DNA of 64,000 bases from Clostridia bacterium (GTDB lineage: Bacteria > Bacillota > Clostridia > Lachnospirales > Lachnospiraceae). The notes under the pieces are model-generated. The model was not told where the DNA came from. It searched no databases and worked only from the letters and a program-made list of their open reading frames with translations. Made by a program: the position numbers and the translations under genes. Shown here piece by piece: positions 1 to 9,012 of this stretch; position 1 is the first letter of the stretch; every line of letters starts with the position of its first letter. The stretch covers positions 62,001 to 126,000 of the forward strand of contig BNZC01000001.1 of assembly GCA_026000755.1 (NCBI GenBank), given 5' to 3'.

Positions 1-690
1 AGCGTTTCGCAAGCCATGTGTAAAAACCAATCGCAGTTCACTCATGCCTTTTGCACGGGCAAATTCAATGTGGTCGCTTCCTAACACTTCAATCATTTCC
101 GTCCGAATAAATCGGGAGGCATCCGCCATAGGGGAAAGCGAGAGTGCAAGGGTAGGCAATATGGTATACTTAAAACTGCCGTCCCACAAGCCAATGGGCA
201 GCATTCGAAGACTTACCGCAAATACAAACTGCAAGACAACGGCAACCACAAAATTGGGAACGCTGCGCCCCACAATGGCAAAAGTGGAGCAAAAGGTGTC
301 AATCCATGTGTTGTGCCGAACTGCCGCAATGGAGCCTAGGATAATCCCAACAAAAGTGCCGAAAATCATAGCCTGTATGCCAAGCTGTAAGGACGGGCCA
401 ATCCTGCTGCCGATTAGGGTAGTTACTTTTTGGTCGGAAAATTGCAGAGAAATACCGAAATCTCCATGCAAAATATTTCCCATATAGGTGACATAACGCT
501 GACCTAAGGGCTGTCCCAGTCCGTATTTTTCATTCAGTACCTGTATTTCCGTGGGGCTGAGCTTTGCTTGGTTCTGATAAGGCGTACCCGGCAAAAGGTT
601 CATCAGAAAAAATGTAAGTGTCGTTATGAGAAATAAGGTCAACACCATATAAAACAGACGTTTTGTGATAAATGCAATCCATTTGTTCAT
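1..690 (-). CDS. oppB: Oligopeptide ABC transporter permease, OppB/DppB type (3' part outside window)
   Basis: Inner-membrane permease subunit of a peptide importer, paired with the binding lipoprotein encoded just upstream at 797-2449. The ATG at 690 follows AAGGAG and begins MNKWIAFITKRLFYMVLTL; a first membrane helix covers about residues 8-28. The text then reads LLPGTPY and a GLGQPLGQRYVTYM segment typical of BPD_transp_1 OppB/DppB proteins, with further hydrophobic segments after residue 95. The frame is open to base 1, so 230 codons of an expected 310-340 are visible. The family assignment rests on the N-terminal pattern and the neighbour. Substrate (peptide, nickel or other) is not determined. 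Confidence 0.88.
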   Translation of the reverse strand, partial: MNKWIAFITKRLFYMVLTLFLITTLTFFLMNLLPGTPYQNQAKLSPTEIQVLNEKYGLGQPLGQRYVTYMGNILHGDFGISLQFSDQKVTTLIGSRIGPSLQLGIQAMIFGTFVGIILGSIAAVRHNTWIDTFCSTFAIVGRSVPNFVVAVVLQFVFAVSLRMLPIGLWDGSFKYTILPTLALSLSPMADASRFIRTEMIEVLGSDHIEFARAKGMSELRLVFTHGLRNA

Positions 691-796
691 TTTGTTCAGA
701 AACTCCTTTCCGGTGGTAGTAGTGGATTAAATTATATATTTTGTAGAGAAAGAGAGACTCCACGCAGGAGAACTCTCCTCACCACAAAAATTTTAG

Positions 797-2449
797 TTAC
801 TCAAAGTGTGCCCTGGTAACATCAATAGGGGTATTTAGTACATGGGTAACATAACCCTTTAACTTCGGATTCACAAGTGCGCTTGACGCCGCCTGAACCA
901 ATGGTACCACAACCGCATTGTCAATCAAATACTGATTCCCTTCTTTGACGTGCTTCCAACGGAGGGGATAGTCCACGCCGTCCGTATTTTCAAGGGAATG
1001 AATCAAATCCGTGATTTCCTGTGACTTCCATTGTGCATGGTTATGGGGGAAGCTTGCTTCAAACTGTTTTACATAGCTGGCAGGATCATATTCCCCTGTC
1101 CAACCGCCTAAAGCCAAGTCGAACTGAAAGCTCATCATCTCATCAAAACGCACCGATGCGGGAACGTTTGCTAAGTCAATTTTAAGTCCGGGTAAATTGG
1201 TTTCGTAGGCACTTTGCAAATATTGTCCCACCTTAATGCTTTCGTCGGAATCACTGGTTACAAGACGAAGGGTTATGCTGTCCTTGCCAAGTTCTTTCAA
1301 GGCTTCCGCAAACAAACGCTGTGCCTCGGGAATATCCGTGTAGACCAGTTTGCCAAAATCATCATTTATACTTTTGTTATTGTCCGGATTTGTGGCAATG
1401 CCGTTTGGCACGACTCCATAGGCGGGAGAACCATCGCCATTTAAGATGGATTTTGCAAGTTCGTCACGGTCAACAGCGAAAAGTAAGGCTTTTCTGAGAT
1501 TCAAATTCTGCAAAAGGGGATTTGAGCTAATGCCCATTTCCAAGTTCGTCATACGTAGGGTCTGAACCGTCACAAGGTCGGGCTTATCCCGATAAAGGGA
1601 AACATAATCACCGGTAACGGCTACGCCGTCTAAGGTTCCCGCTTCATATAGATTGACCCCTGTGGCAACTTCCTTTATAACCTGAATGTTAATGGTATCA
1701 AAATAGATGTCTTTTGCATCCCAGAAATTAGGGTTTTTCTCATATTTCCAAGAAATGTCGGTTCCGTTCCAACCTTTCAATATGTAGGGACCGCTTGAGA
1801 GCAGATTGTCAGCAGTAAGAGCATACTGATCACCTTTTTCCTCAACGAATTTCTGATTTACAGGCGAAAGCAAAGTTGTGGAAAGTGAGGTGTTAAGAAA
1901 GGCACTGGGTGCAGAGAGGGTAATCTCTAAATCATAGTCAGAAGTTGCCTTAATGCCCAGTTCTTCCGGTGCTAATTTGCCGTCTACAATGTCTTGTGCA
2001 TTCTTTATGAAGTTTAGATTTTCCGCACTTTGGGAACCTGTGGCAGGATCCACAACACGGCGAGCGGCGTAAACAATATCAGCTGCGGTAATCGGGTCGC
2101 CGTTTGAATATTTTGCATCATCGCGGATGGTGAGTGTTGCAGTAAGGCCATCGTCGCTGATTTTAGGCAACTCACGAGCCAAGGAGGGAACGGCTTTGTT
2201 GCTAGAATCAATGAGATAGAGGGTATCATTTTGGTAGGTAACCTGCTCTTGGCTGATTACGTCATAGGTCTTGCCGGAATCCATGGTGGTCACTTCACCT
2301 GCGGCGAACCAGTTCAATACCTTGGGGGCATCCGAAGAGCCTCCCCCTGTTTCATTGCCGGTGGTGCCTGTGCCTGTGCAGGCCGACATGGTACCAAGTG
2401 CCAATACGGAGGATACGGCAAGTGCTAAAATTCGTTTCATTTTCTTCAT
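797..2449 (-). CDS. oppA: Peptide-binding lipoprotein of an ABC transporter (SBP_bac_5 family)
   Basis: Extracytoplasmic solute-binding protein, 550 residues, delivering peptides to the OppB-type permease downstream. It has a Lys-rich N terminus, a hydrophobic core (LALAVSSVLALG) and a lipobox-like MSAC followed by a Gly/Thr/Ser-rich linker, so it is probably lipid-anchored at Cys. The mature part shows the family pattern of a Trp/Phe start (VLNWFAAGEV), KISDDGLTATLTIRDDAKYSNG and AVDRDELAKSILNG. The frame is open further upstream to 2536, but that start would lie in the -10 element of the promoter at 2532-2560. The ATG at 2449 has GGGGTAAAG before it and directly precedes the signal peptide, so it was chosen. 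Confidence 0.9.
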   Translation of the reverse strand: MKKMKRILALAVSSVLALGTMSACTGTGTTGNETGGGSSDAPKVLNWFAAGEVTTMDSGKTYDVISQEQVTYQNDTLYLIDSSNKAVPSLARELPKISDDGLTATLTIRDDAKYSNGDPITAADIVYAARRVVDPATGSQSAENLNFIKNAQDIVDGKLAPEELGIKATSDYDLEITLSAPSAFLNTSLSTTLLSPVNQKFVEEKGDQYALTADNLLSSGPYILKGWNGTDISWKYEKNPNFWDAKDIYFDTINIQVIKEVATGVNLYEAGTLDGVAVTGDYVSLYRDKPDLVTVQTLRMTNLEMGISSNPLLQNLNLRKALLFAVDRDELAKSILNGDGSPAYGVVPNGIATNPDNNKSINDDFGKLVYTDIPEAQRLFAEALKELGKDSITLRLVTSDSDESIKVGQYLQSAYETNLPGLKIDLANVPASVRFDEMMSFQFDLALGGWTGEYDPASYVKQFEASFPHNHAQWKSQEITDLIHSLENTDGVDYPLRWKHVKEGNQYLIDNAVVVPLVQAASSALVNPKLKGYVTHVLNTPIDVTRAHFE

Positions 2450-2520
2450 AATCTTTACCCCTTTTCCGGTTTTCTGCTTTTTTCTTCTGTTTTTGTGAAA
2501 AATGGAAAACCATGTGTTCA

Positions 2521-2560
2521 ATATAGTTCCAAGCATAACATACTAAAACTATATTGTCAA
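2521..2560 (-). promoter_or_regulatory. Promoter of the opp genes with overlapping dyad
   Basis: On the minus strand TTGACA (2555-2560) and TATGCT (2532-2537) are separated by 17 bp, a near-consensus sigma-A promoter pointing at the binding-protein gene. A perfect inverted repeat, ATATAGTT at 2521-2528 and AACTATAT at 2547-2554, brackets the spacer and -10 element, a placement suited to a repressor site. The regulator is unknown. Confidence 0.7.
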
Positions 2561-2600
2561 TTGATATTTTCGGGTAAGCTGAAATGCTCTCTGCACTACA

Positions 2601-2726
2601 AAGTCTTGCGATTTGAAGCTGACAATTTAGACAGGAATATACAGTTTTCATTAAAAATCTTGCGAAACCTGTTGACAAATATACATATATGTATATAATT
2701 GAGACATAGATGAAATCTTGCAATTT
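2601..2726 (+). promoter_or_regulatory. Promoter of chemoreceptor 1 with three AAATCTTGCGATTT-like sites
   Basis: TTGACA at 2672-2677 and TATAAT at 2694-2699 with a 16-bp spacer form a strong promoter for the chemoreceptor at 2870. Three related motifs surround it: 2601-2614 (AAGTCTTGCGATTT), 2655-2667 (AAATCTTGCGAAA, just upstream of -35) and 2713-2726 (AAATCTTGCAATTT, just after the start of transcription). The full motif is a dyad, AAATC-N4-GATTT. The same motif precedes the promoter of the other chemoreceptor (37001-37014). Confidence 0.7.
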
Positions 2727-2750
2727 GTTTTTGGGAGGGAAACGATAACA

Positions 2751-2771
2751 TGAAAGAACAGGAAGAGTAAA
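2751..2771 (+). CDS. Possible six-codon leader peptide before chemoreceptor 1
   Basis: ATG at 2751 follows a GGGAGGG ribosome binding site and encodes MKEQEE before TAA. It is followed by about 95 bases that are almost entirely purines, up to the start at 2870. The ribosome binding site is stronger than the one at 2870, so translation of this minicistron is plausible. It could equally be a chance ATG in a purine-rich leader. Confidence 0.3.
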
Positions 2772-2869
2772 AAAAAGGAAAGAAGCAAAGAACTAGAGAG
2801 AAGAAAAAAGAACGAACGAGGGAGACCGAAAAAAGAAAAAACAGGAGAGAAAGGGAGACAAGAACGAGT

Positions 2870-4597
2870 ATGAACAATCTAAAAATTGCATTCAAATTAA
2901 CGCTCGGCTTTGGCGTGGTGATTATCCTCATGTTGGTAGTTGCTGTTACTACCTATCAGAATTTTAACACCATGAAGATACGGATTGGATCCGTCTATGA
3001 GGGAGGTATATCCGTTGGTTTTGTAAACGCAATGGCATCCGATTTTAATCAGATTCGAGCAAACCTTTTAATTGTAACAGATGATGAACGTACCGAGGAT
3101 GTTTGGGCAGCCTCCAGAACAACGATAAAGGAGGATCTGCAATCCGTACTGGATCTTGTGCAACAGTATGAAGATCTTATGCCGGCAGTTCCGGATCCGA
3201 TTGATGTGAAGAATTTGACTGCGTTTAAGGAACATTATTCCGAGTTTACGGATTATGTGAATACAGTTGTTTCGACTGCACAGGGAGGGGGTTTTGAAGC
3301 TGCCAAGGGCATACTGCTTTCCTCTGACTATATTACTCTACGTGATACACTGGATCAGGATATTGTAATTCTGGATGAATATAATCAAACATTGGCAACG
3401 ACTGCGAAAGCGGATGGGGATGCTACCGTAGACGAGGCAATTTCGCTATTGACTACCATCATTGTTTGTGCTGTGGTGTTTTCCATACTTGTTGCATTCT
3501 ACATAACATTTGGTCTTACCAAGGGTATGTCCCAGATGAGTAAATTAGCCACACAAATCGCAGACTGTGACCTAACAGCCACTATTGCCCCGAAATTGGT
3601 GAAACGCAGGGATGAGGTCGGTTCCCTTGCCAAGGAATTAAGCAAGATGCAGACCGTCATGAAAGACACCATCGGGCAAATCACCTCCGCCGGAAATGAA
3701 CTGGTAGATATGGCGGCGGTTTCTAATGAGAAATTTACAGAAGTAAACGGTTATATTCAAGAAATTTCAGCGGCAACAGAGGAACTATCTGCGGGAATGG
3801 AGCAGACGGCGGCATCTTCACAGGAATTAAATTCCACCGCACTGGAGATTGGTCATGCGGTAGAGGTAGTAGCTGAAAAATCCCAAGATGGGGCAAAGAT
3901 GGCGGGAGATATTGCAGGACGTGCCTCGGAATTAAACACGAACTTTACCAATTCCAGAGATGTCGCAAATACCACCTTTGAAAACATTTCAGGCAGCCTT
4001 TCCGCTTCCTTAGAAGACGCAAAGGGCGTAGAAAAAGTAAATTCCCTAGCGGATGCTATCTTAGGCATTGCCGGTCAGACGAATCTTTTGGCACTAAACG
4101 CCGCCATTGAGGCGGCGAGAGCAGGAGAAGCAGGGAAAGGATTTGCAGTTGTTGCCGATGAAATCAGAGCCTTGGCGGAAAATTCCAAGGGAACGGCAAC
4201 ACAGATTTTAGAGATTGCATCCACTGTTGTAAAATCCGTGGATTCTCTCATTGAAGATGCGAATAAGCTTTTGGATTACGTTTCAAAAGATGTCAGAACG
4301 GATTATAATGCCATGTTAGATGCAACTGAGGACTATCGGGGTGCGGCAAGGGATGTGGATGACATGACCAGGGATTTGAGTGCTATTTCACAGGAGTTGC
4401 AATCCTCTATCAACACCGTCATTCAGACCATTGACGACGTTTCAAGGGCGGCGGACGAAGGTGCGAACACCACCTCAAGCGTAGCCGAACAAGTAGGTCA
4501 AGTTGCCGTGAATGCAGAAACCGTCATGGAGAATTTGAAAAAGACCAAGGCAACGGCGGATGATTTAAGGGTGTTGGTGCAGAAGTTTAAGGTGTAA
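2870..4597 (+). CDS. Methyl-accepting chemotaxis protein with 4-helix-bundle sensor
   Basis: Transmembrane chemoreceptor, 575 residues, expected to signal through CheA/CheW to the flagellar motor. The order is TM1 (about 10-31), an extracytoplasmic helical sensor (32-190) of the four-helix-bundle type, TM2 (about 192-215, [19 protein letters not shown]), HAMP (216-270) and a cytoplasmic signalling domain. The hairpin tip region reads [20 protein letters not shown] then [17 protein letters not shown] near residues 403-440. The start follows AGGGAG. It is a single gene with its own promoter and no chemotaxis genes beside it. The ligand is unknown. Confidence 0.92.
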   Translation: MNNLKIAFKLTLGFGVVIILMLVVAVTTYQNFNTMKIRIGSVYEGGISVGFVNAMASDFNQIRANLLIVTDDERTEDVWAASRTTIKEDLQSVLDLVQQYEDLMPAVPDPIDVKNLTAFKEHYSEFTDYVNTVVSTAQGGGFEAAKGILLSSDYITLRDTLDQDIVILDEYNQTLATTAKADGDATVDEAISLLTTIIVCAVVFSILVAFYITFGLTKGMSQMSKLATQIADCDLTATIAPKLVKRRDEVGSLAKELSKMQTVMKDTIGQITSAGNELVDMAAVSNEKFTEVNGYIQEISAATEELSAGMEQTAASSQELNSTALEIGHAVEVVAEKSQDGAKMAGDIAGRASELNTNFTNSRDVANTTFENISGSLSASLEDAKGVEKVNSLADAILGIAGQTNLLALNAAIEAARAGEAGKGFAVVADEIRALAENSKGTATQILEIASTVVKSVDSLIEDANKLLDYVSKDVRTDYNAMLDATEDYRGAARDVDDMTRDLSAISQELQSSINTVIQTIDDVSRAADEGANTTSSVAEQVGQVAVNAETVMENLKKTKATADDLRVLVQKFKV

Positions 4598-4614
4598 GAA
4601 CTTCTAAGTGTAGA

Positions 4615-4682
4615 ACGAAAACGACTGCCCGCTCCGCAAAAAAAGAATCTTCGAGCGAACCGGAGGGGGAGACCCTCCTTTT
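4615..4682 (+). repeat. Decayed fragment of the GTTACTATTCAC repeat family (long-arm type)
   Basis: The stretch containing CGACTGCCCGCTCCGC, GAGCGAACCGGAGG and GAGACCCTCCTT aligns almost base for base with the left half of the element at 31532-31734 (CGGCTGCCCATTTCGC, GAGCGAAATGGAGG, AAGACCCTCCTT). The outer GTTACTATTCAC end and the whole right half are missing, so this is a remnant. Confidence 0.6.
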
Positions 4683-4708
4683 AGGGCAACATTTCCATAA
4701 ATTCCATC

Positions 4709-4738
4709 AAAAAAAGCTTGCATATACAGGCTTTTTTT
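4709..4738 (+). terminator. Rho-independent terminator after chemoreceptor 1
   Basis: An A-rich arm ending AAGCTTG, loop CATATA, and CAGGC followed by seven T residues form a hairpin with a T-tract. It separates the chemoreceptor from the hydrogenase operon. Confidence 0.6.
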
Positions 4739-4746
4739 GTTATGAT
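4718..4746 (+). promoter_or_regulatory. Candidate hydCBA promoter overlapping the preceding terminator
   Basis: TTGCAT (4718-4723), a 17-bp spacer and TATGAT (4741-4746) lie inside and just after the terminator hairpin, with the hydC start 30 bp downstream. The -35 element is weak, but no better promoter lies between the terminator and hydC. Confidence 0.4.
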
Positions 4747-4775
4747 AAATAGGACTACAAATAGGAGGTACCGCT

Positions 4776-5267
4776 TTGGATACAAAAAAGACAATTCCGT
4801 TTTCAGGAACCAAGGAACAGGAAGAACAGCTAAAAGCAGCCATTGATGAAAGAAAGGCTGAAAAGGGTGCGCTTATGCCCATCCTGCAAAAAGCACAGGA
4901 GATTTACGGCTATCTGCCCATTGAAGTGCAGACCTTAATTTCCGACTACATGGAGATTCCCATGGAGAAGATTTACGGAGTCGCCACCTTTTATTCCCAG
5001 TTTAACTTAAGCCCTAAGGGTAAGTATCGGGTTTCGGTTTGTTTGGGAACCGCTTGTTATGTAAAAGGCTCCGGTGATATTTACGAGAAATTGCAAACCT
5101 TACTTGGCATCAAAGGGGGAGAATGTACCCCGGATGGGAAGTTTTCTCTGGATGCCTGTCGATGTGTGGGCGCCTGCGGCTTAGCCCCCGTTGTCATGGT
5201 CAATGATGATGTACACGGGAAGCTGACGGTAGACGATGTAGAGCGTATTATAGCGCAGTATCAGTAG
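4776..5267 (+). CDS. hydC: [FeFe]-hydrogenase gamma subunit, NuoE-like [2Fe-2S] protein
   Basis: Thioredoxin-fold electron-transfer subunit (163 residues) of a cytoplasmic trimeric hydrogenase, homologous to NuoE. The four [2Fe-2S] ligands are visible as Cys89 and Cys94 (CLGTAC) and Cys130 and Cys134 (CVGAC). The N-terminal helical part contains the PILQKAQEIYGYLP motif of the family. The start is TTG at 4776, seven bases after a perfect AGGAGG; no ATG lies in a suitable position. It is 16 bp from hydB and is the first gene of the operon. Confidence 0.93.
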   Translation: MDTKKTIPFSGTKEQEEQLKAAIDERKAEKGALMPILQKAQEIYGYLPIEVQTLISDYMEIPMEKIYGVATFYSQFNLSPKGKYRVSVCLGTACYVKGSGDIYEKLQTLLGIKGGECTPDGKFSLDACRCVGACGLAPVVMVNDDVHGKLTVDDVERIIAQYQ

Positions 5268-5283
5268 GGAGGAAGGAACGAAT

Positions 5284-7164
5284 ATGAAGTCATTAGAAGA
5301 ATTAAAGCTCCTTCGGGAGCGTTTGGAGGGAGAAGTTGGTTTTCGTTTGGAAGAAAACGAAACGGCTGTTTCTACCTATAAAGCCCATGTACTGCTCTGC
5401 GGCGGTACCGGATGTCATTCCTCAGGGGCTACAAAGCTTGCAGAAGCGTTAGACAAAGAGTTGGCGGCACAAGGCTTAACAAAAGAAATCCTTGTGGTAA
5501 AGACAGGTTGTCACGGTCTTTGTGCCTTAGGACCGATTATGATTGTACACCCGGGTGCGGTATTCTATTCCATGGTTAAGGTAGAGGATATTCCGGAGAT
5601 TGTAACAAAGCATCTAAAGGGCGGAGAGATTGTAAGCCATTTGGTATATCAGGAAACCGTAACACCGGAAGGCGTAAAGCCCTTAAAGGATACGGATTTT
5701 TATAACAAGCAGTATCGTGTTGCCTTAAGGAATTGCGGTATCATTGATCCGGAGAATATCGAAGAATACATAGGTACAGGCGGTTATGCGGCCTTGGGTA
5801 AGACTTTGACGGAATTTACACCGGATGAGGTGATTCAGACCATCTTAGACAGCGGTATCAGAGGGCGTGGAGGGGCAGGTTTCCCTACAGGCTTAAAGTG
5901 GCGTTTTGCGTCGGGCAACAGAGGCGGCGTACAGAAATACGTCTGTTGTAATGCGGATGAAGGAGATCCCGGTGCATTTATGGATCGCTCCGTTTTAGAG
6001 GGAGACCCACATGTGGTCTTAGAAGCCATGGCGATCGCAGGTTATGCCATTGGATCCAACCAAGGCTATATTTACGTTCGTGCAGAATATCCCATAGCGG
6101 TACAGCGCTTGGAGATTGCCATTGCCCAAGCAAGGGAGAACGGTCTCTTAGGCAAGGATATTTTCGGAAGCGGTTTTGATTTTGATATTGATTTACGTCT
6201 TGGAGCAGGAGCTTTCGTCTGCGGCGAAGAAACCGCTCTTATGACCTCCATTGAAGGAAATCGCGGAGAACCACGTACAAGACCGCCATTTCCGGCTATT
6301 AAGGGCTTGTTTGAGAAGCCTACCATCTTAAATAACGTGGAAACCTACGCCAGTATCCCAAGGATTATCCTAAACGGAGCCGAGTGGTTTTCCTCTATGG
6401 GGACCGAAAAATCCAAGGGAACCAAGGTGTTCGCCTTAGGCGGTAAGATTAAGAATATCGGTCTTGTGGAAGTGCCTATGGGAACCACCTTGCGTACCAT
6501 TGTGGAGGAAATCGGCGGCGGCATTCCAAACGGCAAAAAGTTTAAGGCGGCACAGACCGGCGGTCCTTCCGGCGGCTGTATTCCTGCGGAACATTTAGAC
6601 GTACCTATTGACTACGACAACTTGATTGCCATCGGTTCCATGATGGGTTCCGGTGGTCTGATTGTTATGGATGAAGACAACTGTATGGTGGACATTGCCA
6701 AGTTCTTCTTGGAATTTACGGTGGACGAGTCCTGCGGAAAATGTACCCCTTGCCGTATCGGTACCAAGCGTATGTATGAGATCTTAGATAAGATCACAAA
6801 GGGCAACGGTACCTTAGAAGATATTGATAAATTAGAAGAATTGGCGTATTATATCAAGGAAAGTGCTCTGTGTGGACTGGGACAGACGGCTCCAAACCCT
6901 GTGCTGTCAACGCTGCGTTATTTCCGTCATGAATACGAAGCCCATGTACTGGAAGGTAAGTGTGAGGCTAAGGTCTGCAAGGATTTACTGCAATTTACAA
7001 TTGATGAAAGCAAGTGTATCGGATGTACTGCCTGTGCCAGAAATTGCCCGGTAAATGCTATTAGCGGCACGGTGAAACAGCCCCATACAATTGATAACGA
7101 TAAGTGCATCAAGTGCGGTGCTTGTATTGAAAAATGTCGTTTTGGAGCGATTGAGAGGAGATAA
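5284..7164 (+). CDS. hydB: [FeFe]-hydrogenase beta subunit, NuoF-like flavoprotein
   Basis: NAD(H)-binding FMN subunit, 626 residues. An N-terminal thioredoxin-like [2Fe-2S] domain (LCGGTGCHSSG ... TGCHGLCALGP, residues about 35-90) precedes the NuoF core: GRGGAGFPTGLKW (FMN/NADH loop, near 197), NADEGDPGAFMDR, an SLBB region, and the [4Fe-4S] motif ESCGKCTPCRIGTKRM near 481. A C-terminal pair of ferredoxin-type clusters follows (CIGCTACARNCP and CIKCGACIEKCR). This architecture matches trimeric HydABC, in which H2 oxidation or evolution is coupled to both NAD and ferredoxin by electron bifurcation. Whether this enzyme bifurcates cannot be read from sequence alone. Confidence 0.94.
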   Translation: MKSLEELKLLRERLEGEVGFRLEENETAVSTYKAHVLLCGGTGCHSSGATKLAEALDKELAAQGLTKEILVVKTGCHGLCALGPIMIVHPGAVFYSMVKVEDIPEIVTKHLKGGEIVSHLVYQETVTPEGVKPLKDTDFYNKQYRVALRNCGIIDPENIEEYIGTGGYAALGKTLTEFTPDEVIQTILDSGIRGRGGAGFPTGLKWRFASGNRGGVQKYVCCNADEGDPGAFMDRSVLEGDPHVVLEAMAIAGYAIGSNQGYIYVRAEYPIAVQRLEIAIAQARENGLLGKDIFGSGFDFDIDLRLGAGAFVCGEETALMTSIEGNRGEPRTRPPFPAIKGLFEKPTILNNVETYASIPRIILNGAEWFSSMGTEKSKGTKVFALGGKIKNIGLVEVPMGTTLRTIVEEIGGGIPNGKKFKAAQTGGPSGGCIPAEHLDVPIDYDNLIAIGSMMGSGGLIVMDEDNCMVDIAKFFLEFTVDESCGKCTPCRIGTKRMYEILDKITKGNGTLEDIDKLEELAYYIKESALCGLGQTAPNPVLSTLRYFRHEYEAHVLEGKCEAKVCKDLLQFTIDESKCIGCTACARNCPVNAISGTVKQPHTIDNDKCIKCGACIEKCRFGAIERR

Positions 7165-7170
7165 AGAACA

Positions 7171-8916
7171 ATGGAAATGGTTACGATTAAAATAAACGGG
7201 TCTGACGTTCTTGCCCCCAAGGGTTCTACGATTTTAGAAGCGGCGAGATCGGCTCATATTGAAATACCCACCCTGTGTTACTTAAAGGGCATCAACGAAA
7301 TCGGTGCCTGTCGTATCTGTGTGGTAGAGGTAAAGGGAGCCAGAAGTCTTGTGGCAGCCTGTATGTACCCCATCGACGAGGGCATGGAGATTCGTACCAA
7401 TACCCCTCAGGTTGTGGATGCCAGAAGAAAGACCTTACAGCTGATTTTATCCGATCACAATAGAAGCTGCCTGTCCTGTGTACGCAGCGGAGCGTGCGAG
7501 TTGCAGCAGCTGTGCAAGCAGTATAAGGTTGAAGACGAACGCTTTTACGAAGGAGAACGAACGGAGTTTGCAATAGACAAGACTGCGGCTCATATGTACC
7601 GTGATAACAGTAAGTGTATCCTGTGCCGCCGTTGTATCGCCGCCTGTGAACAGCAAGCGATAGGCGTTATCGGTGCAAATGACAGAGGATTTGCCGCAAG
7701 TGTAGGCTGTGCCTTTGACATGGGCTTAGGGGAAACAAGCTGTGTTTCCTGCGGACAATGTATCGCTGTCTGCCCGACAGGTGCTTTATCGGAGAAGGAT
7801 TATACCAATGAAGTGAATGCCGCCATTGCTTCGGACAAGGTTGTAGTGGTACAGGTTGCCCCCGCCGTTCGTGCAGGTTTAGGAGAATCCTTCGGACTGC
7901 CCATCGGTACGGACGTAGAAGGTAAATTAGCCGCCGCATTACGTCGCCTTGGCTTTGACAAGGTGTTTGATACGAATTTCTCGGCGGATTTGACCATTAT
8001 GGAAGAGGCGACAGAGTTCTTGGAACGTGTGAAAGGTGGCGGAACATTGCCAATGATTACTTCTTGTTCCCCGGGTTGGGTAAAATACTGCGAGCATTAT
8101 TTCCCGGATCTGCTTGAACACCTTTCAAGCTGTAAGTCACCCCAACAGATGTTTGGTGCAATCGCTAAGTCTTATTATGCCCAGAAGCTTGGTATCAAGC
8201 CACAGGACATGGTGGTAGTCAGCGTTATGCCTTGTACCGCCAAGAAGTTTGAGATTGGAAGAGATGACCAGAGTGCGACCGGCGTACCGGATGTGGACAT
8301 TGCCATTACCACAAGAGAACTGGCACGCATGATTGAGCAGGCGGGTATCAAATTTACGGAATTGCCCGATGAAACTTTCGATGAGCCAATGGGGCTTAGC
8401 ACAGGTGCGGCAACTATTTTCGGTGTAACGGGGGGGGTAATGGAAGCAGCGCTTCGTACCGCAGTAGAAACCTTGACCGGAGAGACCTTAGCAAACTTAG
8501 ACTTTACAGACGTCCGTGGAGTAAAAGGCATCAAGGAAGCAGCCTATGACGTAGCGGGTATGAAAGTAAAAGTAGCGGTAGCCTCCGGCTTAGCCAATGC
8601 CAAAGAACTGCTGACTAAGGTGAGAAACGGGGAAGCGGATTATCACTTTATCGAAATTATGGCGTGTCCCGGCGGTTGTGTAAATGGCGGCGGACAGCCC
8701 CTACAGACGGCAGGCGTAAGAAACTTTACGGATATTCGTGCGGAGCGTGCCAAGGTATTGTATAGCGAGGATAAGGCAAGACCGTTACGTAAATCCCATG
8801 AGAATCCTGACATACAGACATTGTACAAAGAGTTCTTGGGCGAACCGGGTGGTCATAAAGCCCATGAACTGCTGCATACAAGCTATGTGAAACGTAAAGT
8901 GAACGCCAGTAAATAA
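7171..8916 (+). CDS. hydA: [FeFe]-hydrogenase catalytic alpha subunit
   Basis: Catalytic subunit with the H-cluster, 581 residues. An N-terminal plant-type [2Fe-2S] domain (LCYLKGINEIGACRICVVEV) is followed by a His-Cys [4Fe-4S] motif (DHNRSCLSCVRSGACELQQL), two [4Fe-4S] motifs (CILCRRCIAACE, CVSCGQCIAVCP) and the hydrogenase domain. H-cluster signatures are TSCSPGW (Cys299), MPCTAKKFE (Cys355) and MACPGGCVNGGGQP (Cys499, Cys503). The first motif has Ser where the Clostridium CpI enzyme has a second Cys; I recall this variant from multimeric clostridial enzymes but could not check it. A C-terminal small-subunit helix (HKAHELLHTSYV) is present. It starts 6 bp after hydB; no maturase genes are in the window. 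Confidence 0.95.
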   Translation: MEMVTIKINGSDVLAPKGSTILEAARSAHIEIPTLCYLKGINEIGACRICVVEVKGARSLVAACMYPIDEGMEIRTNTPQVVDARRKTLQLILSDHNRSCLSCVRSGACELQQLCKQYKVEDERFYEGERTEFAIDKTAAHMYRDNSKCILCRRCIAACEQQAIGVIGANDRGFAASVGCAFDMGLGETSCVSCGQCIAVCPTGALSEKDYTNEVNAAIASDKVVVVQVAPAVRAGLGESFGLPIGTDVEGKLAAALRRLGFDKVFDTNFSADLTIMEEATEFLERVKGGGTLPMITSCSPGWVKYCEHYFPDLLEHLSSCKSPQQMFGAIAKSYYAQKLGIKPQDMVVVSVMPCTAKKFEIGRDDQSATGVPDVDIAITTRELARMIEQAGIKFTELPDETFDEPMGLSTGAATIFGVTGGVMEAALRTAVETLTGETLANLDFTDVRGVKGIKEAAYDVAGMKVKVAVASGLANAKELLTKVRNGEADYHFIEIMACPGGCVNGGGQPLQTAGVRNFTDIRAERAKVLYSEDKARPLRKSHENPDIQTLYKEFLGEPGGHKAHELLHTSYVKRKVNASK

Positions 8917-8954
8917 CTTCGCAGATATAATTGATTGTTTTATAATGATTTTGA

Positions 8955-8991
8955 ACACACTTACCGAACGGAGGACGATCGGTAAGTGTGT
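8955..8991 (+). repeat. Perfect hairpin ACACACTTACCGA/TCGGTAAGTGTGT
   Basis: A 13-bp perfect stem with an 11-base loop lies between hydA and the FIST gene. The core TTACCGAACG is shared with the short repeat family found after other stop codons (46353, 47746, 51371, 58050). It lacks a T-tract, so it may block exonucleases or act as a weak terminator rather than a classical one. Confidence 0.5.
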
Positions 8992-9012
8992 ATTGCAAAA
9001 GGAGAACCTCTC

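Noticed and set aside
44-487. Plus-strand open frame of 147 codons opposite the permease
   Set aside because: It is the complement of a well-supported OppB frame, has no ribosome binding site and no recognisable protein pattern.
2449-2536. Longer N terminus of the peptide-binding protein (start at 2536)
   Set aside because: That ATG lies within the -10 element of the gene's own promoter and would put 29 basic residues before the signal peptide.
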